Positions 52,870 through 60,954 of a DNA stretch of 64,000 nucleotides are shown piece by piece. The notes under the pieces were generated by a model, which worked only from the letters and a program-made list of their open reading frames with translations, ran no database searches and was not told the DNA's origin. The DNA is from Sphingomonas sp. Its GTDB lineage: Bacteria; Pseudomonadota; Alphaproteobacteria; Sphingomonadales; Sphingomonadaceae. Position numbers and translations under genes: made by a program. Position 1 is the first letter of the stretch, and each line of letters starts with the position of its first letter. Location: assembly GCA_017849555.1 (NCBI GenBank), contig JAFIGU010000040.1, forward strand, positions 119,621 through 183,620. Reading direction: 5' to 3'.

Positions 52870-55002
52870 ATGTCGCGGCATTTCCGCCACCTGCTTTCGC
52901 CCGGCCGGATCGGCGCGATGGAATTGCGCAACCGCATCTTCATGACGCCGATGGGCTCCAACCTCGCCGATGAGGACGGGATCACCGGCGAGCGGTTGCG
53001 TGCTTATTATGTCGAGCGCGCCAAGGGGGGCGCGGCGCTGATCACGATGGGATCGGTGTCGATCGGCTATCCCGACGGATCGGGCAATTGGCGCAACGAG
53101 GCGATCTCCGACGAGCGCCATATCCCCGGGGTCCGCGCGCTCGCCGATGCGCTCCACGCGCATGGCGCGAAGCTGGCGATCCAGCTCCAGCATGCCGGGC
53201 TGGTTGCGATGAACGACATGCTCGCCGGGCGGCCGTTATGGACCCCCTCGATCCCGCTGGTCGGTAAGGACAGCGGCGACATGATGGAGGGGTTCCTCGA
53301 GGACGAATATCGCATCTTCACCGCGCCGATGGCGGCAATGGGCGAGATCCGCTTCCAGGTGATGACCGCCGACGACATCAAGGCGCTGATCGCGATGTTC
53401 GCACGCGCGGCGGAGCGCGCGGTGCGCGCCGGGGTCGATGCGATCGAGCTTCACGCCGGGCACGGCTATCTGATCTCGTCGTTTCTTTCGCCACTCTCCA
53501 ACCGGCGCGACGACGACTATGGCGGCCCGATCGAAAACCGCGCGCGGCTCTTGTGCGAGATCATCCGCGCGGTGAAGGCCACGGTCGGCCCCGATGTGCC
53601 GGTCTGGCCGCGGCTCGACAGCCAGCATTTCCTGATCGACGGCGGGATTACGGTCGAGGATGCCGCGGCGACCGCGCGGCTTGCCGAGGCGGCCGGCGCC
53701 GATGCGATCCACGTCTCGGCGGACGGTCATCCGGGGCGCGGGGCGACTTATTCGACCGGGCATGCCACCGATATCCCCAACAATTTCGTCGCCGCCGCGG
53801 CGCGGATCAAGGCCGGGCTCGGCATCCCCGTGATCTGCCCCGGGCGGATCGAGCCCGAGGATGCCGATCGCTTCATCGCGGCGGGCAAGCTCGATTTCGT
53901 GACGATGGGGCGCAAATTGCTCGCCGATCCGCATCTGCCGCGCAAGCTCGCCGAAGGGCAGCGCGAGGCGGTGCGGCCGTGCATCTATTGCTACACCTGC
54001 ATCAGCCAGATCTTCTTCAGCCGCCCGGTGAAATGTGCGGTCAATCCCGAAACCGGGTTCGAGCTGGAGCGCACCCTGCCGCGCACCGCCGCGCCGAAGC
54101 ATGTGGCGGTGATCGGCGGCGGGCCGGCGGGGATGGAAAGCGCGCGACGGCTCGCGCGGCGTGGTCACCGCATAACGCTGATCGAGGCGACGGGGCGGCT
54201 CGGCGGCACCGCGCAATTCGCCTCGATCGCCTACAAGCCCAACCAGGGGATCGTCGACTGGCTCAAGCGCGAGCTTCGCGCGGAGGGCGTTGAGGTGCGG
54301 CTGGGCACGCCCGCCACTCCGGAATTGCTGCGCAACATGGGAGTCGAGGAAGTGGTGGTCGCGACCGGCGCGCGGCGCGCGATGCCCGCGATCCCCGGCG
54401 CCGATCGCGCCAATGTCTATAGCGGCGACGATATGCGCAAGCTGATGCTCGGGCAGGATCTCGGCGCGATCGCCGACAAGACCGGCTGGGCAACCCGCGC
54501 GGCGATGAAGGCGGGCGCGATGACCGGGCTCACCAAACGCCCTGGCTTCATCCGCACCGCGAGCGAATATTGGATGCCGTTCGGCGACACGGTCGCGATC
54601 GTCGGCGGCGAACTGGTCGGGCTGGAGCTGGCGGAATTCCTCGCCAAGCGCGGGCGCAAGGTGATTGTGCTCGACGAGGGCGCGAAGTTCGGCGCGGGGC
54701 TTCAGGTGGTACGGCGCTGGCGGGTACTCGACGAACTCAAGGAGCTGGGCGTCACCCTGCTCCCCGAGGCGAGCGACATCGCGATCGGCGACAAGACGGT
54801 GAGCTATCGCAACACGCTCGGCCAGACGCGCACGATCCACGCCGACGAGGTGATCGTCGCCAAGGGCGCGACCGGCGACACCACGCTCGCCGAACAACTG
54901 CGCGCCGCGGGCTTCAGCGTCCACACCGCCGGGGATTGCACCGGGGTCGGCTATATCGAGGGCGCGATGCACGATGCCGCGCAACTGGCGGAGACGATCT
55001 GA
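52870..55002 (+). CDS. NADH:flavin oxidoreductase/2,4-dienoyl-CoA reductase-type enzyme
   Basis: A 710-residue FadH-like enzyme: an N-terminal old-yellow-enzyme TIM barrel with FMN (FMTPMGSNLADEDG, IELHAGHGYLISSFLSPLSNRRDDDYGG), an iron-sulfur cysteine segment (CIYCYTCISQIFFSRPVKCAVNP) and a C-terminal FAD/NAD(P) domain (VAVIGGGPAGMESARRLARRGH, VAIVGGELVGLELAEFLAKRG). It would reduce a conjugated double bond of an enone or dienoyl substrate. The cysteine spacing here is C-x2-C-x2-C-x11-C, slightly different from the C-x2-C-x3-C of FadH. The first SDR gene overlaps its stop (TGATG). Confidence 0.9.
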   Translation: MSRHFRHLLSPGRIGAMELRNRIFMTPMGSNLADEDGITGERLRAYYVERAKGGAALITMGSVSIGYPDGSGNWRNEAISDERHIPGVRALADALHAHGAKLAIQLQHAGLVAMNDMLAGRPLWTPSIPLVGKDSGDMMEGFLEDEYRIFTAPMAAMGEIRFQVMTADDIKALIAMFARAAERAVRAGVDAIELHAGHGYLISSFLSPLSNRRDDDYGGPIENRARLLCEIIRAVKATVGPDVPVWPRLDSQHFLIDGGITVEDAAATARLAEAAGADAIHVSADGHPGRGATYSTGHATDIPNNFVAAAARIKAGLGIPVICPGRIEPEDADRFIAAGKLDFVTMGRKLLADPHLPRKLAEGQREAVRPCIYCYTCISQIFFSRPVKCAVNPETGFELERTLPRTAAPKHVAVIGGGPAGMESARRLARRGHRITLIEATGRLGGTAQFASIAYKPNQGIVDWLKRELRAEGVEVRLGTPATPELLRNMGVEEVVVATGARRAMPAIPGADRANVYSGDDMRKLMLGQDLGAIADKTGWATRAAMKAGAMTGLTKRPGFIRTASEYWMPFGDTVAIVGGELVGLELAEFLAKRGRKVIVLDEGAKFGAGLQVVRRWRVLDELKELGVTLLPEASDIAIGDKTVSYRNTLGQTRTIHADEVIVAKGATGDTTLAEQLRAAGFSVHTAGDCTGVGYIEGAMHDAAQLAETI

Positions 55003-55751
55003 TGCAGGGCAGGATCGCATTGGTCACCGGCGCCGCATCGGGGATCGGCCGCGCCACCGCGAAACTGCTCGCGGTACGCGGCGCGCGAGTGGTGATCGCC
55101 GACGTCAATGCCGAGGCGCTTGGCAAGGTTCGCAAGGACATCGACCGCGTCACCCGAACAGGATGCATCGCGATCCCGTTCGACGCGGGCGATGCTGCTT
55201 CCTGCCGCCAGCTCGTCGCCGAGACGATCGCGGCGACCGGGCGGCTCGATGTGCTGTGCAACATCGCCGGGATCATGGACTGGGGACCGCTCGACACGTT
55301 CGACGACGCGCGCTGGGAACGGATGCTGCGCATCAACCTTTCCGGCGTGTTCCACATGTGCCGAGCGGCGATGCCGCACCTCGTCGAGAGCAAGGGCACG
55401 ATCGTCAACATGAGCTCGGCCGCGGGGCTGGTCGGCATCCCCTATACCACCGCTTATTGCGCGGCGAAGGCGGGGGTGAACGCGCTGACCAAATCGCTGG
55501 CGGTGGAGTTCGCCGCTGCTGGAGTGCGGGTCAATGCCATCTGCCCGACGGGGGTCAAGACCGCGATGCACGGCAGCGTCGCGCTCCCCGACGGGGTCGA
55601 TATGGCGCTGGTGATGCGCAACGCGCCCAAGCTCGGCGATCTGTGCGAGCCGGAGGATATCGCCGAAGCGGTCGCCTTCCTCGCCTCCGACGCGGCGCGC
55701 AAGATCACCGGCATCGCCTTGCCGGTCGACGCCGGCCAGACCGCGGGGTGA
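55002..55751 (+). CDS. Short-chain dehydrogenase/reductase
   Basis: A 249-residue classical SDR that oxidises an alcohol or reduces a ketone with NAD(P). It has TGAASGIGRA (cofactor loop), NIAGI in the NNAG position, NMSSAAG with the catalytic Ser, and YCAAK with the Tyr and Lys. The residue after strand 2 is Asp (IADVN), which favours NAD. The ATG overlaps the previous stop, and the next SDR starts four bases after its end. With the P450 next door, oxidation of a newly made hydroxyl group is likely. Confidence 0.92.
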   Translation: MQGRIALVTGAASGIGRATAKLLAVRGARVVIADVNAEALGKVRKDIDRVTRTGCIAIPFDAGDAASCRQLVAETIAATGRLDVLCNIAGIMDWGPLDTFDDARWERMLRINLSGVFHMCRAAMPHLVESKGTIVNMSSAAGLVGIPYTTAYCAAKAGVNALTKSLAVEFAAAGVRVNAICPTGVKTAMHGSVALPDGVDMALVMRNAPKLGDLCEPEDIAEAVAFLASDAARKITGIALPVDAGQTAG

Positions 55752-55755
55752 GGAT

Positions 55756-56481
55756 ATGAACGGGTTCGACTTCACCGGGCGCAGGGTGCTGGTGACCGGG
55801 GCGACGAGCGGGATCGGCGCGGCGATCGCGCAGGCGTTTCTCGAAGGCGGTGCAGAGGTGGCGATTACCGGCACCCGCGCCGCCGCGCGCGATTATGCCG
55901 CCGCGCTGCCCGGCGCGGATTATCGCCGCTTCCAGCTCGGCGACCACGCCAGCACCGAAGCGCTCGCCGCGTCGTTCGACCGGCTCGATATCCTGATCAA
56001 CAACGCCGGCGCGACGAGCGCGCCCGAGGATTTCGACGCCGCAATCGATGTCAATCTCAAGGGCGTGCACCGCCTGACCACCGCGCTCGCGCCGTTGCTC
56101 GAGCGCAGCGACATGCCGGGCGGCGGCGCGGTCGTATCGATCGTGTCGATGATGGCGATCTTCGGCAATTCGATCTTCCCCGGATACAGCGCCGCCAAGG
56201 CCGGGCTTTTGCTGCTGACCCGCTCGCTCGCGCAAGGCTGGGGGCCGCGCGGGATCCGGGTCAACGCGGTCGCGCCCGGCCCGGTGCGCACCGCGATGAC
56301 CGCGCGCTTCGCCGACGACCCGGTCTACGGCCCCGGCACCGCGCAACGCATGGCGCTCGGCCGCTGGGGCGACCCTGCGGATATCGCCGGCCCGGTGCTG
56401 TTCCTCGCTAGCCCCGCCGCGGCGTTCGTCACCGGCGAATGCCTGGTGGCAAGCGGCGGCTATATGATCGCGGAGGCATGA
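55756..56481 (+). CDS. Short-chain dehydrogenase/reductase
   Basis: A 241-residue SDR. It has TGATSGIGAA (cofactor loop), NNAGA, VSIVSMMA (Ser) and YSAAK (Tyr, Lys). Position after strand 2 is TGTRAAA, so NADP is more likely than NAD. This fits two SDRs working in opposite directions or on different positions of the same substrate. It is the third gene of a tight block with the reductase and the first SDR. A repeat follows, and the next gene's start is unclear. Confidence 0.92.
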   Translation: MNGFDFTGRRVLVTGATSGIGAAIAQAFLEGGAEVAITGTRAAARDYAAALPGADYRRFQLGDHASTEALAASFDRLDILINNAGATSAPEDFDAAIDVNLKGVHRLTTALAPLLERSDMPGGGAVVSIVSMMAIFGNSIFPGYSAAKAGLLLLTRSLAQGWGPRGIRVNAVAPGPVRTAMTARFADDPVYGPGTAQRMALGRWGDPADIAGPVLFLASPAAAFVTGECLVASGGYMIAEA

Positions 56482-56498
56482 GTGGCTGACCGCGCGCG

Positions 56499-56568
56499 CT
56501 TGTGCTCCCGCGAGGGCGGGAGCCCAGACTGGATCCCGACCACCCCGGCGAAGGCCGGGGTGGTCATC
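56499..56568. repeat. Two palindromic units between SDR and transporter genes
   Basis: A CTCCCGCGAGGGCGGGAG unit followed by an ACCCCGGCGAAGGCCGGGGT unit, two repeat types side by side. It ends about 20 bases before the next gene. Confidence 0.88.
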
Positions 56569-56588
56569 AAATCGAACCCGGCCTGACG

Positions 56589-57773
56589 GTGGTGGGTAAA
56601 GCCAGCCTCGCTTTTCAAGCGCAATGCCGCGTGACGCTCGCGCTCGCGGCCCCTGCCCTCGTCGCGCTGATCCCGATGGCGGTCGCCTCGGCGCTGCCCG
56701 CGATGGCACGCGATCTCGCGCCGGGGCGCGACGGCGCGTTCTTCGCGCAGATGATCATGACGATGCCGGCGATCATGCTGATCCTCGGCGCGCCCGCGGC
56801 GAGCATCGCGTGCGAGCGGATCGGCATCCGCACCACCTTCGCCGCCGCCGCCGCGCTGTTCACCGTCGCCGGATCGGCCGGGCTGTTGCTTTCCGGCTTC
56901 ACCGCGCTCGCTGCGACGCGGTTGCTGCTCGGCCTCTCGGGCGGCGCGTTGCAGACCTGCACGCTCGCGCTGGTCGGGCGCTGGTACGCGCCGGGCGGGC
57001 GCGAGCGCGTGCTCGGCAATATCGTCAGCGTCTCGTCGGCGGCGGCGATCGGCGGGCTGGTGCTCGGCGGGCGGCTGGTCGACCTGTTCGGATGGCGCGG
57101 TGCCTTGTCGCTCTATCTGCTCGGCGTGCCGGTGCTCATCCTCGTCCTGCTGGCGGTCGAGCGCGGCGTCGCCGGGGAGCGCCCGCCGCGTGGCGGCAGC
57201 CTCGCCGCGCTCAAGCCGCTGATGCTCTATTATGCGCTGATCCTCGCCTTCACGCTGGCGATGTTCATGCCGGGAATCCAGGGGCCGTTCCTCGTCGCCG
57301 CCAAGGGGATCGAGGGCGCCGCGACCGCCGGGCTGATCGTCGCCGCCTGTCCGCTCGGCGCGACGCTCTCCTCGGCGATGTTCGCTGCCTTGCGCGCGCG
57401 GGTCGACGCGCTGCCGCTGCTCGCCGCGACCGCGCTGCTGATGGGCGCCGGATGCCTGATCGCCGCCGCCGCGGGCGGCGCACCGGCGTTGCTGATCGGC
57501 TTCGCAGTGATCGGCGTCGGCGCGGGGCTGGTCGAGCCCAATATCGGATCGACGATCCTCGGCCGCACCCCGCATGCGCTCCACGCCCGCGCCTCGAGCA
57601 TCATGATCAGCGCGATGTTCATCGGCCAGTTCCTCAACCCGCTCGCCGCCGATCCGCTGCGCACGGCATTGGGCGCGAACGGCGCGTTCATCGGCGTCGG
57701 CGTCGCGACCTCGGCGCTGGGCCTGCTCCTCGCGGCGCTCGCCGCCTTCCGTCGGAGCGCCGCGCCTTGTTAG
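56589..57773 (+). CDS. MFS transporter
   Basis: A membrane transporter of about 394 residues with 12 predicted helices. Visible segments include VTLALAAPALVALIPMAVASALPAMA (helix 1), the A-motif-like loop ASIACERIGIRTT, TRLLLGLSGGALQTCTLALVGRWY and LLIGFAVIGVGAGLVEPNIGSTIL. The family moves small organic compounds by proton symport or antiport. The start is unsure. There is no ATG before helix 1; GTG at 56589 or 56592 is the only sensible choice, just after a repeat and with no good ribosome site. The original start may have been displaced by the repeat. Confidence 0.85.
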   Translation: MVGKASLAFQAQCRVTLALAAPALVALIPMAVASALPAMARDLAPGRDGAFFAQMIMTMPAIMLILGAPAASIACERIGIRTTFAAAAALFTVAGSAGLLLSGFTALAATRLLLGLSGGALQTCTLALVGRWYAPGGRERVLGNIVSVSSAAAIGGLVLGGRLVDLFGWRGALSLYLLGVPVLILVLLAVERGVAGERPPRGGSLAALKPLMLYYALILAFTLAMFMPGIQGPFLVAAKGIEGAATAGLIVAACPLGATLSSAMFAALRARVDALPLLAATALLMGAGCLIAAAAGGAPALLIGFAVIGVGAGLVEPNIGSTILGRTPHALHARASSIMISAMFIGQFLNPLAADPLRTALGANGAFIGVGVATSALGLLLAALAAFRRSAAPC

Positions 57774-57805
57774 CCCTCGCGAAACCGCTAAGCTTCGTGG
57801 CGACG

Positions 57806-58942
57806 ATGCCGGCAGAACAGGCCACGACGAGCGAATTGCTCACGCTGATCACCGCGCTCTACGGATCGCTGGTCGAGGACGAGCCGTGGCGCGCCTTCCT
57901 CTCCAGGCTGCGCCAGTACATGCACGCCAAACATGCGACGCTGATCATCACCCGCTCGCCGGCGACCCCGCCGAGCCTGATGATCACCCCGACCGCCGAC
58001 CCGTCGCATATCGAGGCGTATCGCGATCACCTCTTCCGCATCGATCCGTTCGTCAATCTGCCCGAGGGCGAAGTGGTGTCGCTCCACGATTTCCTCGGCG
58101 ATTTCACCGAATCCGAATTCAACCGCGACTATCTGCAATTCGAGGATGCGGCGCATATCCTGGGGGTCGATCTCCACGGCAGCGGCGGATTCGAGACGCG
58201 GCTGCGCATCACCCGCGCGCGCGGCGACAGCGCCTTCACCGCCGGGGACCGGCAGCGCTGCGCCGCGATCGTCCCGCATCTGCGGCAGGCGATCGAGATC
58301 TTCCAGCGGCTCGAAGCGTCGCGCTCCGAACATGCGGTTTATTCGGGGGCGATCGAGCAATTCGCGGTCGGTACGATCATTCTCGATCGCCAGTATAACG
58401 TCATCCGCCACAATTCGATCGCCGACGGGATATTGAAGGAGACGGACGGGATCGCGCTATCGGGCACGCGGATCGTGCTCGCCACCCCCGGTCAGGATGC
58501 CGCCTTCCGCGCCTTCCTCAAGAAAGTGCCGGGCGAGGAAGGCGATGCGCAAGGGCATATCTTCCGCGTCCAGCGCCCGTCGGGAAAGCGCGATCTCGGC
58601 GTGGTCGCGCGCCCGGTGGCGACCCCCGATTTCCTCCACGCCGGCAGCGCGCCCGCGATCGCCTTGTTCCTCGGCGATCCCGAGCGGCAGTTCGACGTGA
58701 CCAGCGACGCGTTGCGCGAATTGTTCGAGCTGACGCGCACCGAATCGCGCATCGCGGCGTGCCTCGCCAACGGGCTGACGGTGCAGGACAGCGCCGATCG
58801 GCTGGGGATCGCGATCAACACCGCGCGCGCGCATCTCCGCGCGATCTACGCCAAGACCGGGGTGTGCCGGCAGTCGCAGCTCGTTCATCTGATCCACACC
58901 AGCATGCCCGAGCTGGCGGGGCATCAGCGCGGCGCGGCGTAA
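57806..58942 (+). CDS. LuxR-type transcriptional regulator
   Basis: A 378-residue regulator. The C-terminal LuxR/FixJ helix-turn-helix reads LTRTESRIAACLANGLTVQDSADRLGIAINTARAHLRAIYAKTG. The N-terminal 280 residues form a sensor region with a PAS-like segment (FAVGTIILDRQYNVIRHNSIADGIL) and a helical front. It is not a response regulator, having no phospho-acceptor domain. I used the ATG at 57806. A GTG at 57797 is also in frame. It lies 32 bases after the MFS gene and is a likely activator of the island. The ligand is unknown. Confidence 0.87.
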   Translation: MPAEQATTSELLTLITALYGSLVEDEPWRAFLSRLRQYMHAKHATLIITRSPATPPSLMITPTADPSHIEAYRDHLFRIDPFVNLPEGEVVSLHDFLGDFTESEFNRDYLQFEDAAHILGVDLHGSGGFETRLRITRARGDSAFTAGDRQRCAAIVPHLRQAIEIFQRLEASRSEHAVYSGAIEQFAVGTIILDRQYNVIRHNSIADGILKETDGIALSGTRIVLATPGQDAAFRAFLKKVPGEEGDAQGHIFRVQRPSGKRDLGVVARPVATPDFLHAGSAPAIALFLGDPERQFDVTSDALRELFELTRTESRIAACLANGLTVQDSADRLGIAINTARAHLRAIYAKTGVCRQSQLVHLIHTSMPELAGHQRGAA

Positions 58943-59001
58943 GCCACATCACCCCGCCTCAAGATCGGGGTGATAATGGGAGAGCCAAACGCCCATCTCC
59001 T

Positions 59002-59016
59002 CCAAACGGACTAAGC
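59002..59016 (+). promoter_or_regulatory. CCAAATTGACTAGGG-like motif (variant 3)
   Basis: CCAAACGGACTAAGC, 11 of 15 positions matching the 60859 copy. It lies 73 bases upstream of the second MFS gene. This is the weakest of the set. Confidence 0.25.
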
Positions 59017-59089
59017 GCCGCGCGCCGCGCGCCCTATGCTCGCGGCAAACATGCGACCGGGCCGATCCGGCGCGACGGAGAGGTGCGCC

Positions 59090-60334
59090 ATGACCGGTCC
59101 CCCGCAATCGCTTCCGCCGCCCGGTGCGTGGCGGATGGCGGCGCTCGCCTTTCTGATGCAGAACAGCGCGACCGGCCTCACCTTCGGGTCGTTCGGCGCG
59201 ATCGTGCTGGCGATCGAGGCGCAGTTCCGCACCACGCGCACGCTCGCCTCGCTCGGGGTTTCGCTCGCGGTGGTCAGCTTGTCGCTGCTCGCGCCGTTCC
59301 TCGGCACGGTGCTGGTGCGCCGTGTGCCGATCCGTCGCGTGATGATCGCGGGGATCGTGCTCGGTGCGGGGGGTTATGCGTCGCTCGCGCTGGTCGACGA
59401 TATCCGCGCGGCGCTCGCCATCTATCTGCTGATCATCGGCCCCAGCCTCGTCATGTTCGGGGCCTTGCCGTCGAACACCTTGGTGTCGAGCTGGTTCGGC
59501 GACCGGCCGGGGCGCGCGCTCGGGCTGGTCAACATGCCATTGTTCATCACCCTCGTCCCGCTCGCCAGCACAGCGATCCTCGCGGCGCACGGGCTGAGCG
59601 CGGTCTTCGCCTGCGTCGCGGTCGCGCATCTCGCGGTGCTGCCCTTCGCCTTTGCGGTGCACGACGGCCCTTATGCCGGCGCAAGCGCGGGCAAAGACCT
59701 CGGTGCGGGATCGGGCGCGATCCTCATACGCGGCGAATTCTGGCTGCTCGCGATCGCCGGCGGCATCATCGTCGGCGCGGGGATCATGAAGATCAGCCAT
59801 CTCGTCGCGATCGTCACCGGCCAGGGCCATAGCGCCGAAACCGCGACCCTGCTGCTCGCGATCTCGGGCGGCGCGGGGATGCTCGGCTCGCCGCTGTTTG
59901 GCTGGCTCGCCGACCGGATCGGCGGGGTCGGCGCGCTGATGGCCAACGCGTTGCTGCAATCCGCCACCTTCTTCATCCTGCTCGCGCCCGTCGGGGTGCC
60001 GGCGCTGGTGATCGATGCGGTGCTGATCGGCGCGTGCGGCGCGGGGGTGTCGGCAACGCAAGGGGTGATCTTCAGCCATTTGTTCGGCCCGGCCAATTTC
60101 GCGCGCGTCTTCGGGTTGATGAGCATCGCTACCTTGCCCTTCCTGTTCGGAATGACCCCGCTCGCAGGGCTGCTCTACGACCGGTCGGGTAGCTATGCCT
60201 TGCCGGTCGCGGTGACGATCGGGCTGTTGTTCGTCGCCGCGCTGGTGCTGCTGCCGCTGCTCGCCGCCGAGCGCCGCACGCGCCGGTCGGCCGCCTTCGC
60301 CCGGCACAAGACCGCCGCATTCTCCAAGGAGTGA
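59090..60334 (+). CDS. MFS transporter
   Basis: A 414-residue, 12-helix transporter with an N-terminal segment (WRMAALAFLMQNSATGLTFGSFGAIVLAIE) and the central pattern LGLVNMPLFITLVPLAS, LLLAISGGAGMLGSPLFGWLADRIGG (A-like motif in the second half), as in the oxalate/formate-type and monocarboxylate-type MFS of sphingomonads. GGAGAGG before the ATG at 59090 fixes the start, and a longer reading from 59036 lacks a site. It is followed three bases later by an NTF2-like gene, so the two are co-transcribed. The cargo is unknown. Confidence 0.88.
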   Translation: MTGPPQSLPPPGAWRMAALAFLMQNSATGLTFGSFGAIVLAIEAQFRTTRTLASLGVSLAVVSLSLLAPFLGTVLVRRVPIRRVMIAGIVLGAGGYASLALVDDIRAALAIYLLIIGPSLVMFGALPSNTLVSSWFGDRPGRALGLVNMPLFITLVPLASTAILAAHGLSAVFACVAVAHLAVLPFAFAVHDGPYAGASAGKDLGAGSGAILIRGEFWLLAIAGGIIVGAGIMKISHLVAIVTGQGHSAETATLLLAISGGAGMLGSPLFGWLADRIGGVGALMANALLQSATFFILLAPVGVPALVIDAVLIGACGAGVSATQGVIFSHLFGPANFARVFGLMSIATLPFLFGMTPLAGLLYDRSGSYALPVAVTIGLLFVAALVLLPLLAAERRTRRSAAFARHKTAAFSKE

Positions 60335-60337
60335 CCT

Positions 60338-60802
60338 ATGCAGGCCGACGACTGGTTCGCGATCCAGAATCTGCTGTTCCAATATCCCTATGCGCTCGAT
60401 CGCGGCGATTTCGACGCGGTCGGGCAATTGTTCGCCGAGGCGCGGGTGTATAGCGGCGGCACGTTGCTCGCCGATCGCGACGCGGCGGCCTATGCGCGGG
60501 CATTCCGCGACTGGGTGATCGTCTATCCCGACGGCACCCCTCGCACGCGCCACATGCTCGCCAATGTGATGATCATGCCCGCGGGGGAAGATCGAGCGAT
60601 CGTCAGTTCCTATGTCATGGTGTTCCAGCAGGTGCCGGACGGGCCGCTGCGCGCAGTGATCGGCGGCGATTATCGCGACACGGTGGAGAAGCGCGACGGC
60701 CGCTGGCGGTTCGTCGAGCGGCATATGGCGAACGACCTGATCGGCGACCTCACCGCCCACGGCCGCGCGCTCGACGTGATCCGGCCGAGCCGGGCCAACT
60801 GA
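60338..60802 (+). CDS. NTF2/SnoaL-like protein
   Basis: A 154-residue protein, the fourth of this fold in 9.6 kb. It begins MQADDWFAIQNLLFQYPYALDRGDFDAVGQLFAEARVY, with the SnoaL-4 pattern of Tyr and Asp in the first helix. Then come TRHMLANVMIMPAGEDRAIVSSYVMVFQQ and a C-terminal GDYRDTVEKRDGRWRFVERHM. AAGGAG lies just before the ATG. It is unlike the other three in detail, so the four are not recent duplicates. A role as isomerase, hydratase or cyclase helper is likely but not shown. Confidence 0.82.
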   Translation: MQADDWFAIQNLLFQYPYALDRGDFDAVGQLFAEARVYSGGTLLADRDAAAYARAFRDWVIVYPDGTPRTRHMLANVMIMPAGEDRAIVSSYVMVFQQVPDGPLRAVIGGDYRDTVEKRDGRWRFVERHMANDLIGDLTAHGRALDVIRPSRAN

Positions 60803-60858
60803 CGACATCACTCCCCCCTTCACCAGGGAGGGGAGAAGAAGGGGCGATTTTCCCGCCG

Positions 60859-60873
60859 CCCTAGTCAATTTGG
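60859..60873 (-). promoter_or_regulatory. CCAAATTGACTAGGG motif (reference copy)
   Basis: Read on the minus strand the sequence is CCAAATTGACTAGGG. It lies 81 bases upstream of the receptor gene at 60955. The same word or near-copies precede the genes at 44062, 52397 and 59090. Confidence 0.35.
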
Positions 60874-60954
60874 ACGTAGTGGCGCGCGCCCACCTCGCTG
60901 AAGCTCACCCCAACGCAAAAGCCCGAACAATCGGGCAGGTTGGGGAGAGGAACG

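Noticed and set aside
58949-60868. A 639-residue frame antisense to the second MFS gene
   Set aside because: Shadow frame with a composition typical of reversed membrane-protein genes.
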